Notes under the pieces: model-generated
Told to the model about the DNA's origin: nothing
The model's input: the letters and a program-made list of their open reading frames with translations, nothing else
The model's database searches: none
Origin: Prorocentrum cordatum
Lineage: Eukaryota > Sar > Dinophyceae > Prorocentrales > Prorocentraceae
DNA length: 64,000 nt
NCBI GenBank assembly: GCA_963575745.1
Contig: CAUYUJ010009779.1
Coordinates: forward strand, 839,811 to 903,810
Direction of reading: 5' to 3'
Position numbers and translations under genes: made by a program
Shown: piece after piece, positions 22,065 to 31,149 of the stretch
Layout: each line of letters begins with the position of its first letter
Position numbering within the stretch: the stretch's first letter is position 1

Positions 22065-22399
22065 CTAAGGCTCTTCTGCAGGGAAACTGTCAGGCCGATG
22101 CTCAAGGACGGAGCCAAATGTATCAACGAAAACCTCCTTTGCACGCTGCCAGACCGCACGAAGATCGTAGGTGACAGGAAAGCGTTCCGAAGCGATGTTC
22201 GCCACTTCTAACAGCGCAGCCAATGCTATCAGTGTCACGCGGTCCTCGAGATCGCTATCGCCAAAAACGATGATGCCATGGGCGCTGTTGATGTCGCTCT
22301 GACTGCCATTGGCCTGCCCCGAAACACGAAAAGCCCGCAACGACGAGAAGGGCACGTCGAGCTGGTCGTCGCGCCGCTTCGGTCGCACTCGCGGGCCAA
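22065..22399 (-). CDS. Putative terminal exon of an unrecognised protein
   Basis: About 111 codons end at a TAG (22065-22067). The upstream border, CTTCTTAG ending at 22400, resembles a 3' splice site, though the tract before it is weak. Composition is protein-like rather than repeat-like: polar N-terminal part, a central IALAALLEVANIASERF-type helix, and an acidic/aromatic C-terminal part. There is no recognisable domain and no second copy. Upstream lies only a (GAT)n tract, so no preceding exon can be named. It could also be a chance open frame. Confidence 0.33.
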
Positions 22400-22439
22400 C
22401 TAAGAAGCATGATCCTCAGCCCGATGAGACCCAAAGCTG

Positions 22440-22688
22440 TAGCGATGCTGGTCACGATGACGATGATGATGCTGTTGCTGAAAATGGTGATGGTGGTCAT
22501 GATGATGATGCTGGTGATGACGGCGACAAGGCTACTGACGGTGCCAATGATGATCACGCCGATGATGGTGGCGATGCGGGTAATACTGATGAGGATAATA
22601 CTGAATAGTATGTTAATGTGAATGGTAACGATGGTGATGGTGATGATGATGGTGACGAAGAAAATGACGATAATGGTGATGATGAGGG

Positions 22689-22722
<34 letters not shown>

Positions 22723-22730
22723 AACGATTT
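22440..22730. repeat. (GAT)n-rich microsatellite
   Basis: Imperfect GAT/GGT trinucleotides, purest at 22680-22722. It gives D-rich or I-rich artefactual peptides. Confidence 0.9.
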
Positions 22731-22979
22731 TCACGTGCTGGTGATGAGGCTTTTGGAAGAGTTCGACATGCGCTCGCGGTCAACGGGCGCGAGTGGCCCG
22801 CATGGTGTTATTTGGCAGAGATCGTGCCCCCGCACCGCGCGCGTAAAAGGTGTTCCAATGATATCGGTTTGAACGCGGTGTCCCCATATAAAGTGTGCGT
22901 ACATGCGAGAAACGTGGACATGTACATTTGTACATCTACACACCGGTGTCTATGCCGTACCCCTCATGTCTATACACAA

Positions 22980-23048
22980 TGTACATGTATATGTATATAT
23001 AGTATGTTGCGTTCGGTGGTTCTCTCTCTCTCTCTCTCTCTCTCTCCC
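22980..23048. repeat. (AT)n patch and (TC)n microsatellite
   Basis: TATATGTATATATAG near 22988 and (TC)14-15 at about 23020-23048. Confidence 0.9.
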
Positions 23049-23429
23049 CCTATGGTTATATGTATTTCCTTGCCCCCTCCCTGATCTCATCGCCGCATTC
23101 ACCCTCCTGCCGCTTCCACTCCCTGCATTATCCCCCATCCCCTTTTCCCCCCTCCCCAATTGCACCCCCTCACCTCTGCCCCCCTTCCTCCTCCCTCCTC
23201 CCCAAGACCTCATCCACGGGGCATGGGCGGAACCCGAGGCCGTCGCCGCACGCGCTCGAGCTGCTCCTCTGCCTGCAGGGGCTACGTCGCCGCGCGGGCG
23301 GGGATGGGCGGCGGGGGCACGAGACAGCAGGGCGCAAGGATGACAGAAGATAGCGGTGACGAAAGGCGTCCTAAAACCTAAAAGCAAAGAGTCTATAGAT
23401 ATGTACCCTGGTATGCTTTATGGCGCCCT
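23049..23429. other. No recognisable gene
   Basis: C-rich then mixed DNA. No protein-like frame or repeat copy was noticed. Confidence 0.5.
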
Positions 23430-23850
23430 CATGCGCCCCCTTGTGCCGCCCCCATTTCGGCGCACCCCCCGCGCAAATCCTTGCCCTCGGAGGGCCAGGA
23501 ATGGTGTTCCGATAACTTTTGCCAAACGCAGGGCGCGCCCCTCATTTCCTGGAGTGCCAGGACTGGTGTTTTGGGGGCTTTGGCAAATCGCAGGGCGCAA
23601 CCCTCGCGCTGATCCTGGCCCTAGGAGCTCCAGGAATGTTTTTTTTGGGCGGATCTGCAAAACCCAGGGCGCGCCCCTAGAGTCGTGGCCTCGGACTGCC
23701 AGGAATGGTGTTATGGGAGGGTCTGCAAGTCCCAGGGCGCACCCCCCACACAGAGTCGTGGCCCCGGGGTGTCAGAAATGGCGTTTTAGGGGCGGCTTGC
23801 GAGTCGCACGGCGCGTCCCTCTCAGACCTTCGTGGCCTCGGAATGCCAGG
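23430..23850. repeat. Diverged ~70-bp tandem repeat
   Basis: Six units with GCCAGGAATGGTGTT, GGGCTTTGGCAAATCGCA and CAGGGCGCGCCCCT. CCAGGAATGG-like cores recur about every 70 bp from 23489 to 23841. Confidence 0.8.
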
Positions 23851-23999
23851 CATGGCGTCGTTACTGCCCCTCGCGAAAAGGTACGGGCGCGACCTCGAAT
23901 CCGTCTCCTCGAGGCAGCGAGCTATCCCGCGCTCGTTGCGCAACCACTCACTCCATGCAATCTCACCGCCGCTGAGCGGTGTCCCTGTGACGCACAGGG

Positions 24000-24180
24000 A
24001 CTCGTGTAACTATACGTGGTTCTTCAAATCGCGTCGTCGCGCGCGCGTGCCGCATCGCCGCTGCAGCGGCTGCCCAGAAGACTTTGCGCGACTGTCGTCG
24101 TCGTCGTTTTGAAATCAACATCGTCGTCTTCGTCATCGGTATCGTCGTCGTCATTTGAAATCAATATGTATTGGATCATG
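24000..24180. repeat. (TCG)n-rich patches with repeated TTGAAATCAA
   Basis: Two short TCG/GTC runs (24094-24110 and 24122-24155), each followed by TTTGAAATCAACAT or TTTGAAATCAATAT. Confidence 0.6.
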
Positions 24181-24228
24181 GGTGGGTGGGGCACGTCCAA
24201 CAAGCTTTAAGTTTGGGCTAGTGGACCC

Positions 24229-24260
24229 AAAACCCTAAACCCTAACACCAAACCCTAAGA
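24229..24260. repeat. Internal telomere-like (CCCTAAA)n tract
   Basis: AAACCCTAAACCCTAACACC then AAACCCTAAG gives three to four units of the CCCTAAA/TTTAGGG telomere repeat known from plants and dinoflagellates. It lies about 40 kb from the window end, so it is interstitial. Confidence 0.8.
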
Positions 24261-24269
24261 CCAGGCCGC

Positions 24270-24290
24270 CGAACGCAACAACAACAACAG

Positions 24291-24323
<33 letters not shown>

Positions 24324-24325
24324 GC
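24270..24325. repeat. (AAC)n microsatellite
   Basis: Imperfect AAC/ATC trinucleotides directly after the telomere-like tract. Confidence 0.9.
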
Positions 24326-24439
24326 AACGAAACCTAGGACTCCGACCGGGAGCCCCCCCTCCCCCCCAAGGCCTGGCCTGCTTCCGCACCGGAGGCAGGA
24401 AGCAGGCTGGCGGGAGAGACGAAGGGAGAGGAATGTGTG

Positions 24440-24602
24440 TTGAAGGGGCCCTGGGACACACAAACAAATACACACAAACAAAAGGAGTCCCCATAGTTTC
24501 CCATATGTTCTGGGTTGTTGTCTTCTCTCCCACTTCCCATATGTTCCCATATGTTTTGGGGAATCGGCCATGAATTGTGTCTGTGTGTTTTCCCCCTGAG
24601 TT
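24440..24602 (+). mobile_element. CACACA/TGTGTCTGTGTG dispersed repeat, full copy
   Basis: GGGGCCCTGGGACACACAAA at the left; CCCCATAGTTTCCCATATG and CTTCCCATATGTTCCCATAT inside; AATTGTGTCTGTGTGTTTTC and CCCCCTGAG at the right. Confidence 0.8.
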
Positions 24603-25125
24603 TTTGTTGACGCGGAACGCTGCTGAGCACCTGACGCCAGCGAGTGCAGACAGCGGCGGGAGGCGCAAAAAAGCTACTGCCCTGCCCCAGCGAGACCCAG
24701 ACCACGGATTGAACACGTGCCTGGCAGTCGGGCGCACCGGGGGAATCCTCAGCCAGCTCTTCAGGCGGAAGGCCGCACAGGGCGGGAGGAGGGGAGAGGG
24801 GTAAGAACGAGGACCCTAATTAACACGTCGCCCCCACCTTGGCTCGAAGTCAGAACAGTTGATTGGTTTGACGACTCTCGGCATATCGTGAGCATCCCTG
24901 GAAGGCTTTTGGCCTCAGAAAACCCAAAATCGCCCACGAGGGGCTGGAAACCTCTGCAAAGAGCCTCGTGAGGGCGGAAGGCGGAACCCCGCATCGTTTC
25001 CGGTCGAGGCCCGAAGCTCCGAACGGAGCGAAACCCGTGGTGAGCGCCATGCGAGACCCAGAACCCACGCCAGGCCGAACCCTGGACCCCGACCGAGGCG
25101 AAACCACGCAATCCAAATTGGGCGC
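24603..25125. other. No recognisable gene
   Basis: Open frames on the minus strand run through this stretch into the (ACG)n tract but show no domain or splice context. Confidence 0.45.
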
Positions 25126-25216
25126 CCGAGTTATCCGGGGTAACTCGGGTCCGGGGTAACTCGGGTTTGGATTCCCGAAAAAACGAACCCGAGTTAGCCC
25201 TGACCCGAGTTGCCCC
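25126..25216. repeat. Large imperfect hairpin of CCGAGTTA/TAACTCGG units
   Basis: Two direct units of GGGGTAACTCGGGT (25137-25168) are inverted at 25186-25216 (AACCCGAGTTAG, ACCCGAGTTGCCCC), leaving a loop of about 17 nt. A smaller palindrome, CCGAGTTA to TAACTCGG, lies at 25126-25148. Confidence 0.85.
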
Positions 25217-25335
25217 TGATGATGTGGGGCTCTGACCAAATGCTGACGGCCGCAACGAACGACGGAGAACCAACGGACGACGGCCGACGGACGGCAGAAA
25301 CAGCCAACGCACGGGGAGCGCCGACGGCGGACGAT

Positions 25336-25455
25336 GACACGATGACGACGACGACGACCACGACGACGACGACGACGACGACGACCACGAGGACGACGAC
25401 GACGGCGATAGCGACGACGACGGCGACGGCGATAGCGACGACGACGACGACGACC
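25336..25455. repeat. (ACG)n microsatellite
   Basis: Imperfect ACG trinucleotides. It sits inside a long minus-strand open frame that is probably an artefact of the repeat. Confidence 0.9.
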
Positions 25456-25677
25456 CAGGGAACAGCGACGACGGACGACGGCGGAAACGGGCAGCAAAGG
25501 CGGGCGATGGGCGAACCCCGAGGAGCCCCGGAGCAAGCGCCAACTTCCGGGCCCCTGCGCGCCGGCACAGAAGAAGGTGGGCCGCTTGATCCTCTTGGCC
25601 AAAGTTGTACGCTTCGGTCCCCGAAGGCAACGTGGGATGTGGAACACGATGCGCTTCCACTCTGCTCGTCAAGTGCT

Positions 25678-25883
25678 GGAGGCCTGGAAATGGGCACCAA
25701 CACCAACACAGGGGGTTGTCTCCACAGGGGAAGATAATCCTGGATTTCGGTGTTGGTGGTAATAGTTCGGCCACCTTGGAAACCAGAATATATTACCACC
25801 ATCACCGAGATCGGGATCTTCGTCTCTCGGTGGAGGCACACCGCCGAAATTGGTGTTGGTGTCAACCTCTAGGCCTGCGAAAG
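25678..25883. mobile_element. AGGCCT-CACCAACACC MITE-like element, copy 1
   Basis: The left end AGGCCTGGAAATGGGCACCA and right end TTGGTGTTGGTGTCAACCTC then TAGGCCT are inverted. A central inverted pair, GGTGTTGGTGGTAATA / TATTACCACCATCACC, is also present. The second copy is at 47993-48193. Confidence 0.75.
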
Positions 25884-26165
25884 TGGATCTGCAAGTGGGC
25901 GTCATGACATTGATCGATGCGCTACCTGTCACATGGCAACGCTACAGGGGGCGAAACGACATCTCTTACCCAGGGGAGCCACTCAGCAGAGCCCGCCCAA
26001 AACCCTTCTGGACTACGTGTAACATGCAATGTTGCCCTATGCCTGCTCGTGTCAATTAGTTTTCGGAACAGCAGTACGCTAGTCACGAGCAAGCCGGCGC
26101 CAGCCCAAACCTGACGATGCCTATCGCGCATCTTCACACTGCAGGCCATGGCCAACCCGGGTTGC
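25884..26165. other. No recognisable gene
   Basis: Unremarkable mixed sequence between two dispersed elements. Confidence 0.5.
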
Positions 26166-26366
26166 TCGGCGGCGAGCGAGGGGGGAAACGAGAAGGGGCG
26201 GGCCTTCTCAGAAGGCTCGGACGTCCCCCAGCCTTCCGAGAAGTTTCCTACGCCTTCCCCGAAGAGAGAGAAACAGCTTCTCAGCAGGCGCGAGGGCTTC
26301 CGAGAAGCTCCGCCGCCTTCTGAGAAGGCCCTCTCCTTCTCGTTTCCCCCCCTCGCCCGCCGCCGA
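26166..26366. mobile_element. Inverted-repeat element, CTTCTCAGAAGG family
   Basis: Begins TCGGCGGCGAGCGAGGGG and GGGCCTTCTCAGAAGG; ends CCTTCTGAGAAGGCCCTCTC and CTCGCCCGCCGCCGA. The arms are close to 50 bp. TGC lies near each end, with a 2-nt offset on the right. Confidence 0.8.
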
Positions 26367-26503
26367 ACTGCGACGCCCGAGTAATCTTGTGCTGCAATCC
26401 TCGGTCGGCCCACGCCGAAAAGCGACACGCGCGAGGCGAGGGCGCGGAGGAGGCCGCAGCCCAGGAACGCCGGGTGTGCAGGGGGGCGGCCGCCGCCCAG
26501 GAG

Positions 26504-26565
26504 GAGGAGGTGGAGGAGGAGGAGGAGGAGGAGGAGGAGGAGGGGGAGGAGGAGGAGGAGGACGC
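26504..26565. repeat. (GAG)n microsatellite
   Basis: Near-pure GAG trinucleotides with one GGGGAG interruption. Confidence 0.92.
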
Positions 26566-26694
26566 CGCGAAGCCGCGAACCCCGAAGAGCGCGGGTGACG
26601 TCGCGCTCTCCCGGGGATTGCCCCCTGCGGCGAGGGAGCCGCAGCGGAGCCGAGGGAGCCGTGCTCCGGAAGCAGGCCGGGTGTGCGACGGCTG

Positions 26695-26860
26695 CGGAAT
26701 GCCACGACAATGGACACCCCAACAGTCCTATCCTTGAATTTCATATGTGCTTCAAATGTCGGACACATGTTCCAGACCAGTTTTGAACACGTCTTTGTTT
26801 ACATGTAGACCTCTGGAAATCGCTTGGCAGCATGCTTCCTCTCCATGGATCGTCCCCCAC
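26695..26860. mobile_element. GTGGATGCC-family MITE-like element, copy 2
   Basis: Begins GGAATGCCACGACAATGGAC and ends CCATGGATCGTCCCCCAC. Shares CCAACAGTCCTATCCTTGAA, GACACATGTTCCAGA and CTCTGGAAATCGCTTGGCAG with the copies at 15082 and 57714. Confidence 0.65.
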
Positions 26861-27219
26861 TGCACGAATGGCTTCGCGTCATCGGATCCTGCTTCCGCGG
26901 CGCTGGAGAGCAAGACCCGCGGCGGCGGCGGAAGGCAGCGCGAAGCTGACCCAAAGGAGAAACACAGCTGGCCGCACGCGCCCGTGCGCGGGCAGCTCGG
27001 CAGGACGCAGGGGCCAACCGCCCCCGTGAGGCCCCAGGCCGCTGGAGCGCCAAAACTGCGACGACGGCAGAGGACACACCCGAGAGGACGCAGGCCTCTC
27101 CCAAAGGCAGCCCATGCCCAGAGACACCACAGCACACGCACCGCGCACGCCACGACCCGGAGGCGCCCGTGCCTTTACACGGCCGACCTGCCAGTGAGAC
27201 CCGACGGCGCGCGCGCAGG
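26861..27219. other. No recognisable gene
   Basis: GC-rich DNA with open frames in several registers and no distinguishing feature. Confidence 0.5.
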
Positions 27220-27414
27220 TCGGGAGCGGCCAAGAGGGGGGGTGTCCAAGAGGGGGGGGGTGCAGATCATGACCGGCGGCATGTGCGCGGCCCAGCGGGG
27301 GGGCCAGGGACATAGCGGAATAAGAAGAGGCGCCATGACATCTGGGGAAATGTCGTGGCCCACGCCATGATAACCCACCCCCCCCCAGTCATCACCCCCC
27401 TCTTCCGCCCCCGA
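27220..27414. mobile_element. GGCGGCATGTGCGCGGCCCA-family MITE-like element, copy 1
   Basis: 195 bp. The TIRs are TCGGGAGCGGCCAAGAGGGG at the left and the inverse of TCGGGGGCGGAAGAGGGGGG at the right. The core has CATGACCGGCGGCATGTGCG and AAGAGGCGCCATGACATCTG. Other copies: 41449 (partial) and 50459. Confidence 0.75.
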
Positions 27415-27614
27415 ATTACAATGAAAAGATCCCCTCCCGTGCTCCCGGGCCCACCCCGCGCGGGCGTGCACGTGGGGAGGGGGCGGGGGGGGGCTTCCTC
27501 GGAGACAGCGGCGGGGAGACCTTGCGGGCCGCAGCCGCATGTGGCACGCGCACGGTCATCCTCCTGCTTCCACACGCCCTTTTCCCTCCTTCCGCTTACT
27601 GGTGTTCCCCCTTC

Positions 27615-27700
27615 CACCTCCTGCTCTCCTCTCTCTCTCTCTCTCTCTCTTTTTGTTTTTTTTTGTTTCCTCTCTCTCTCTCTCTCGCTCTCTTTCTCGC
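27615..27700. repeat. (TC)n microsatellite with a T-rich core
   Basis: (TC)n, then TTTTTGTTTTTTTTTG, then (TC)n again, over about 85 bp. Confidence 0.9.
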
Positions 27701-28081
27701 AACGCCGTCGGGAGATCCCTGTCGCCGCCGCGCAGCCGCCACCCGTGCGCGCGCGGGCGCCATTCGACGGCGTGGGGGCATAGCATGGAGAGGAGCGAGC
27801 ACTCACACCCAACTCGGAATATCTTGAGTCTACCGAAGGAGGGGAGAGTGGCTGGTAGAGCGTCAGCCACTCCGCCGCACCATATCTGCACACCGTAGAA
27901 GTACTACCTTGCCACTAAAAGTGTACACGGGGCATCTTATCTGCATCGCTGTAGATGTAGTTCCTTGCCTGCAAGGAGGCACTTGGGGTGCCTCGCCTGT
28001 AACGCTGCATACGAAATGCCCGCCAAATTCTCCACAACCCGTGGATGCTGTAGACCGGGTAGTTTGTATGTGTCGACGTAC
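27701..28081. other. No recognisable gene
   Basis: Mixed sequence with repeated CTTGCC/CTTGCCTGC words; nothing firm. Confidence 0.45.
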
Positions 28082-28086
28082 ATATC

Positions 28087-28281
28087 TCGGGTCGGGCGAA
28101 AGGGGGGGATAGCAAAGGGGGGGTTTGAGAATCAGCTCACGTAGCTGATTTTCCCGGCGCCTCCCGGCGCCGGAGGCGGCTATGTATCGAGGAATGGGCC
28201 CCTCGGTGAGGCCGAAACCAGCTGCATGCAGCAAATTTCGTAACCCCCCCTTTCTCAATCCCCCCCTTTCGCCCGACCCGA
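28087..28281. mobile_element. 195-bp MITE family, copy 2, with ATATC target duplication
   Basis: TCGGGTCGGGCGAAAGGGGG at the left; the right end CCCTTTCGCCCGACCCGA is the perfect inverse of the outer 18 bases. ATATC flanks both sides (28082-28086 and 28282-28286). This is the best-preserved copy. Confidence 0.9.
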
Positions 28282-28358
28282 ATATCATACCGCTTCCCGT
28301 AGCGCTGTAGAGCAAGCGCACGCCAATCGGAAAACGCAGATACAACCATGAAGTCGGA

Positions 28359-28545
28359 AGGCGTCAGCCATGACGTCAGCTCCCTCTCCCGTCCCTTCCC
28401 ACAACTTCCTCCTCCCGGGCCTGAATGGCGTCAGCCATGGCGTTCCCCCCCCCCCCCTCTCCTGCCCATGGCGTTCCCCTTCCCCTCTCCTTCCTCCCTC
28501 CCGGGCCTGAATGACGACGGCGTCAGCCATGACGTCAAGTCGATT
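28359..28545. repeat. Tandem repeat GGCGTCAGCCATGACGT / CCCGGGCCTGAATG
   Basis: Three imperfect units of GGCGTCAGCCATG followed by a C-rich stretch and CCCGGGCCTGAATG. Contains ATGACGTCA-like palindromes. Confidence 0.75.
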
Positions 28546-28689
28546 AGGGTTAAGCCCTCCCACATAACTCACAGGCCCAGCAGGCCAGAGGCGCGCTAAG
28601 ATCTCCAGCGACAGGTTATCAGTACTTCCAGTTCGCGCGCGCGTGGCGGCAGCTGGGGACCCCTGGACGAAGAAATCCTGGCCGATGCC

Positions 28690-28770
28690 CTGGTGACTCC
28701 CCCAGTCAGGAGGAAGAGAAGCACACAGACACAATTATTCCTCGATTGTGTATTAATCTGTGTGTCCTGG
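28690..28770 (-). mobile_element. CACACA/TGTGTCTGTGTG dispersed repeat, inverted, internally deleted
   Basis: AGGAGGAAGAGAAGCACACA and GACACAATTATTCC are the inverse of the right end, and TCTGTGTGTCCTGGGGCCCC is the inverse of the left end. About 80 bp of the middle is missing. Confidence 0.65.
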
Positions 28771-28784
28771 GGCCCCTTCACCCA

Positions 28785-28990
28785 GGGCGCTCCAGGAGCG
28801 CGCCAAGAGGGCGGCGGGACGCCCCTTACGCGGCCCAAGAGGCCCCGAGTCGCCGAGAGATCGCTCCAGGACGCTCAAGGTGGTCTCCAGATGGCCCCGG
28901 AGGCCGCCAAAAAGGTCCCTGCAGAGCCCCAGGAGGCTCTCCAAGAAGGCCCCGACAAGCCAAAACCGTCCCGTTCCCCTCGGAAAGCGT
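28785..28990. repeat. CCAAGA-rich low-complexity region
   Basis: Imperfect GCGCCAAGAGG / GGCCCAAGAGGCC units with a 9-12 bp rhythm, immediately before a CACACA element. Confidence 0.65.
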
Positions 28991-29009
28991 GCATGTTTCG
29001 CATGTGCAA

Positions 29010-29178
29010 CGATTGTGAAGGCGCCCTGGGACACACAGAAAGTACACACAAATAACATGATTCACCATATTTTCTTGTATTTTCTGGGTTTCTGTCTTCC
29101 AGCCCACTTCCCATATTTTCCCATATTTCTACGGCATCGAGGATACATTGTGTCTGTGTGTTTCTTTTCCTCCTGAGA
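29010..29178 (+). mobile_element. CACACA/TGTGTCTGTGTG dispersed repeat, full copy
   Basis: GGCGCCCTGGGACACACAGA at the left; CACCATATTTTC, TTCTGGGTTTCTGTCTTCC and CCCATATTTTCCCATATTTC inside; CATTGTGTCTGTGTGTTTC and TTTTCCTCCTGAG at the right. GATTG lies close to both ends but the exact borders are uncertain. Confidence 0.78.
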
Positions 29179-29189
29179 TTGGGGGGTCA

Positions 29190-29500
29190 CAGCGTCCAGA
29201 ACTGCTCCGGAGGCCTCCAGCATCGTCCCCGGACGGCCCAACACGCCCCCAGCATGGGCCCCAGAGAGCCCAAGTGGGCCCCAAGGCCCAGGAGGGCACC
29301 ACGACGGCCCAGGAGGCGCCCAAGAGGGGCCCAAGACAGCCCCAAGGGGAGCCCAAGAAGGGGGAACCCGCATTGACATTGCAATCTTCCCGCCTCAAGG
29401 GCCACCTCCGAGACCGCCAGTAAGCCCCGCAGAAGTCCCCAAGACAGCCTAAAAGAGGTTCCAGGACGCGCAAACGGCCCCCACGAGGCATCAAAAGGAC
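29190..29500. repeat. CCAAGA-rich low-complexity region
   Basis: GGCCCAAGAGG-type units. The segment CATTGCAATCTTCCCGCC then AAGGGCCACCTCCGAG has a diverged counterpart at 19899-19940. Confidence 0.65.
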
Positions 29501-30109
29501 TTGACAAGACGTGGAGACTTGACAAGACGTCGAGACATTTGCCGAAGAGTCTCCGCTCCAGGAGGATTCCAAAATGATGCGACGAGGCAACACAACAACA
29601 TCCCCAAAGACAGGCTGGCGGAATGAGCGAGACGATTCAAACATTATTCACTGCGTGGAACTCCCTTTTTGCGCATCTACTTGCATCGACCTTTCCACCG
29701 TGAATGCCTGGGCGCAAGAAACTTCGCATATAAAGGAGCTTGGGAGTTGACATATTAGGGGCGAGACTAACTGTGAATGGGTTGGAGTGTGGATGAGTCT
29801 CTATGCGCATGAGTTTGAGTATGTCTAATCTTACCCTTCTGGGATTTCCTGTGGCTCCGGGGGCCTCCTCGAGCCTCCTGTGGCCTCCTGATTCGTGCCC
29901 CAGAAGATGCCCAATCTATCAGACAATGCGTAAAACACAAAAACGTTGTGCCCCAGGAGAGGTCAAACCTATGGGAGCTTGCGGAAAGCACTCAGGACTG
30001 GAGCCACAGGGGAGGAGGATTCTATGGAGGAACAGACTTAAGCCATCAACGACTCGTGCCCACAGAGAAACCCAGTCTATAGGAGCAGATGTGAAACGCA
30101 TAAAAAATC
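29501..30109. other. No recognisable gene
   Basis: About 600 bp of moderate-GC DNA. No repeat copy or protein-like exon was noticed. Confidence 0.5.
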
Positions 30110-30270
30110 GGAACCACTCCTGTGGTCTCCTGGGGCCTTCCTGGGGCTTCCTGGGGCCTCCTGGGGCCTCCTGGGGCATCCCAAAGCATCGTGGGCCTCC
30201 TGGGGCCTCCTGGGGCCTCCCGTGGCCTCCTGGGCACTTCTGGGGCTCTCCTTCCTGGAGCCTCCCGGGG
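30110..30270. repeat. 10-bp repeat CTGGGGCCTC
   Basis: About ten imperfect CTGGGGCCTC units, purest at 30128-30230. Confidence 0.85.
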
Positions 30271-31059
30271 ACTCCTGGTGGGGAGTGCCTCGCATCTGTA
30301 GAACTCCAAGGCTACGCGCCCCATGAGCGGCCCAGCCGATAGCAACCTACGCAAAACAAGTGGGATTGGAACCACCGAGGGAAGGGCAACTTACATGGGC
30401 ATATGATTTATGGGCAACTTGCAGGGGTACTTAAAACACGAAGGATTCGACCTGAACGCAAACGCCACCAAAACAAGCAAACCACCCGAGAGGCGGGGAA
30501 GGGGGAGCGGCTGGTACAACAATGCCCCAGACTCGTAATTACTAGACACGTGCCCTGCGCGACGGGGGGACTAAGTCGCACCACGGTTAACACATCCCGG
30601 TAGCTCGGCGATCTGGCAGAAGCCAGTATACACCAAGACAGGGGCTGGAGCCAGCCATGGCGAAGAGTGCCAGCCAATACTTGACTCAAATCAAGATTTC
30701 CTTTGAAAATCGCAAGAGAAAGTATATGTATGCACGCCCATCGGCAAGATGAAATGTCGCGCGCTTGTGCTCAGCGCTCGCACGCACGCGATCTCAAGAC
30801 GTCCCACGGTCACAAAATACTTTCAGGAGGTCCTGAGGCCACGGATGGTAGCGTCCAGACGACCCTGGGATGATGCCGCCCCAACACGATCCTGCCATGG
30901 ATTCTGGGCCGTCCCATGCCGACTCGAAGACGACCAAACACATGAGCAAGGGGTGACGCCGAAATGGCCCGCTGGCAACAAGATGGAGCCGAGCGCCCAG
31001 GGTGGCCTCAGAATGACCACGTGACGGCTGCGGGATCCAACCATGACTGGGACATGACC
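30271..31059. other. No recognisable gene downstream of the LINE
   Basis: Unremarkable sequence between the CTGGGGCCTC repeat and the LINE tail. No second element end was found that could define a target duplication. Confidence 0.5.
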
Positions 31060-31149
31060 TTTTTTTTGAATGCAACATTCATGCCTCTGAAAGTGACAGC
31101 TCGCACCGACAGCCAGAGGCGCACTGAGGGCAAAGCGAATTACCTGAAA

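Noticed and set aside
24761-25865. Minus-strand frames of 220-340 residues around 25 kb
   Set aside because: They run through the (ACG)n microsatellite and an AGGCCT MITE; openness is compositional.
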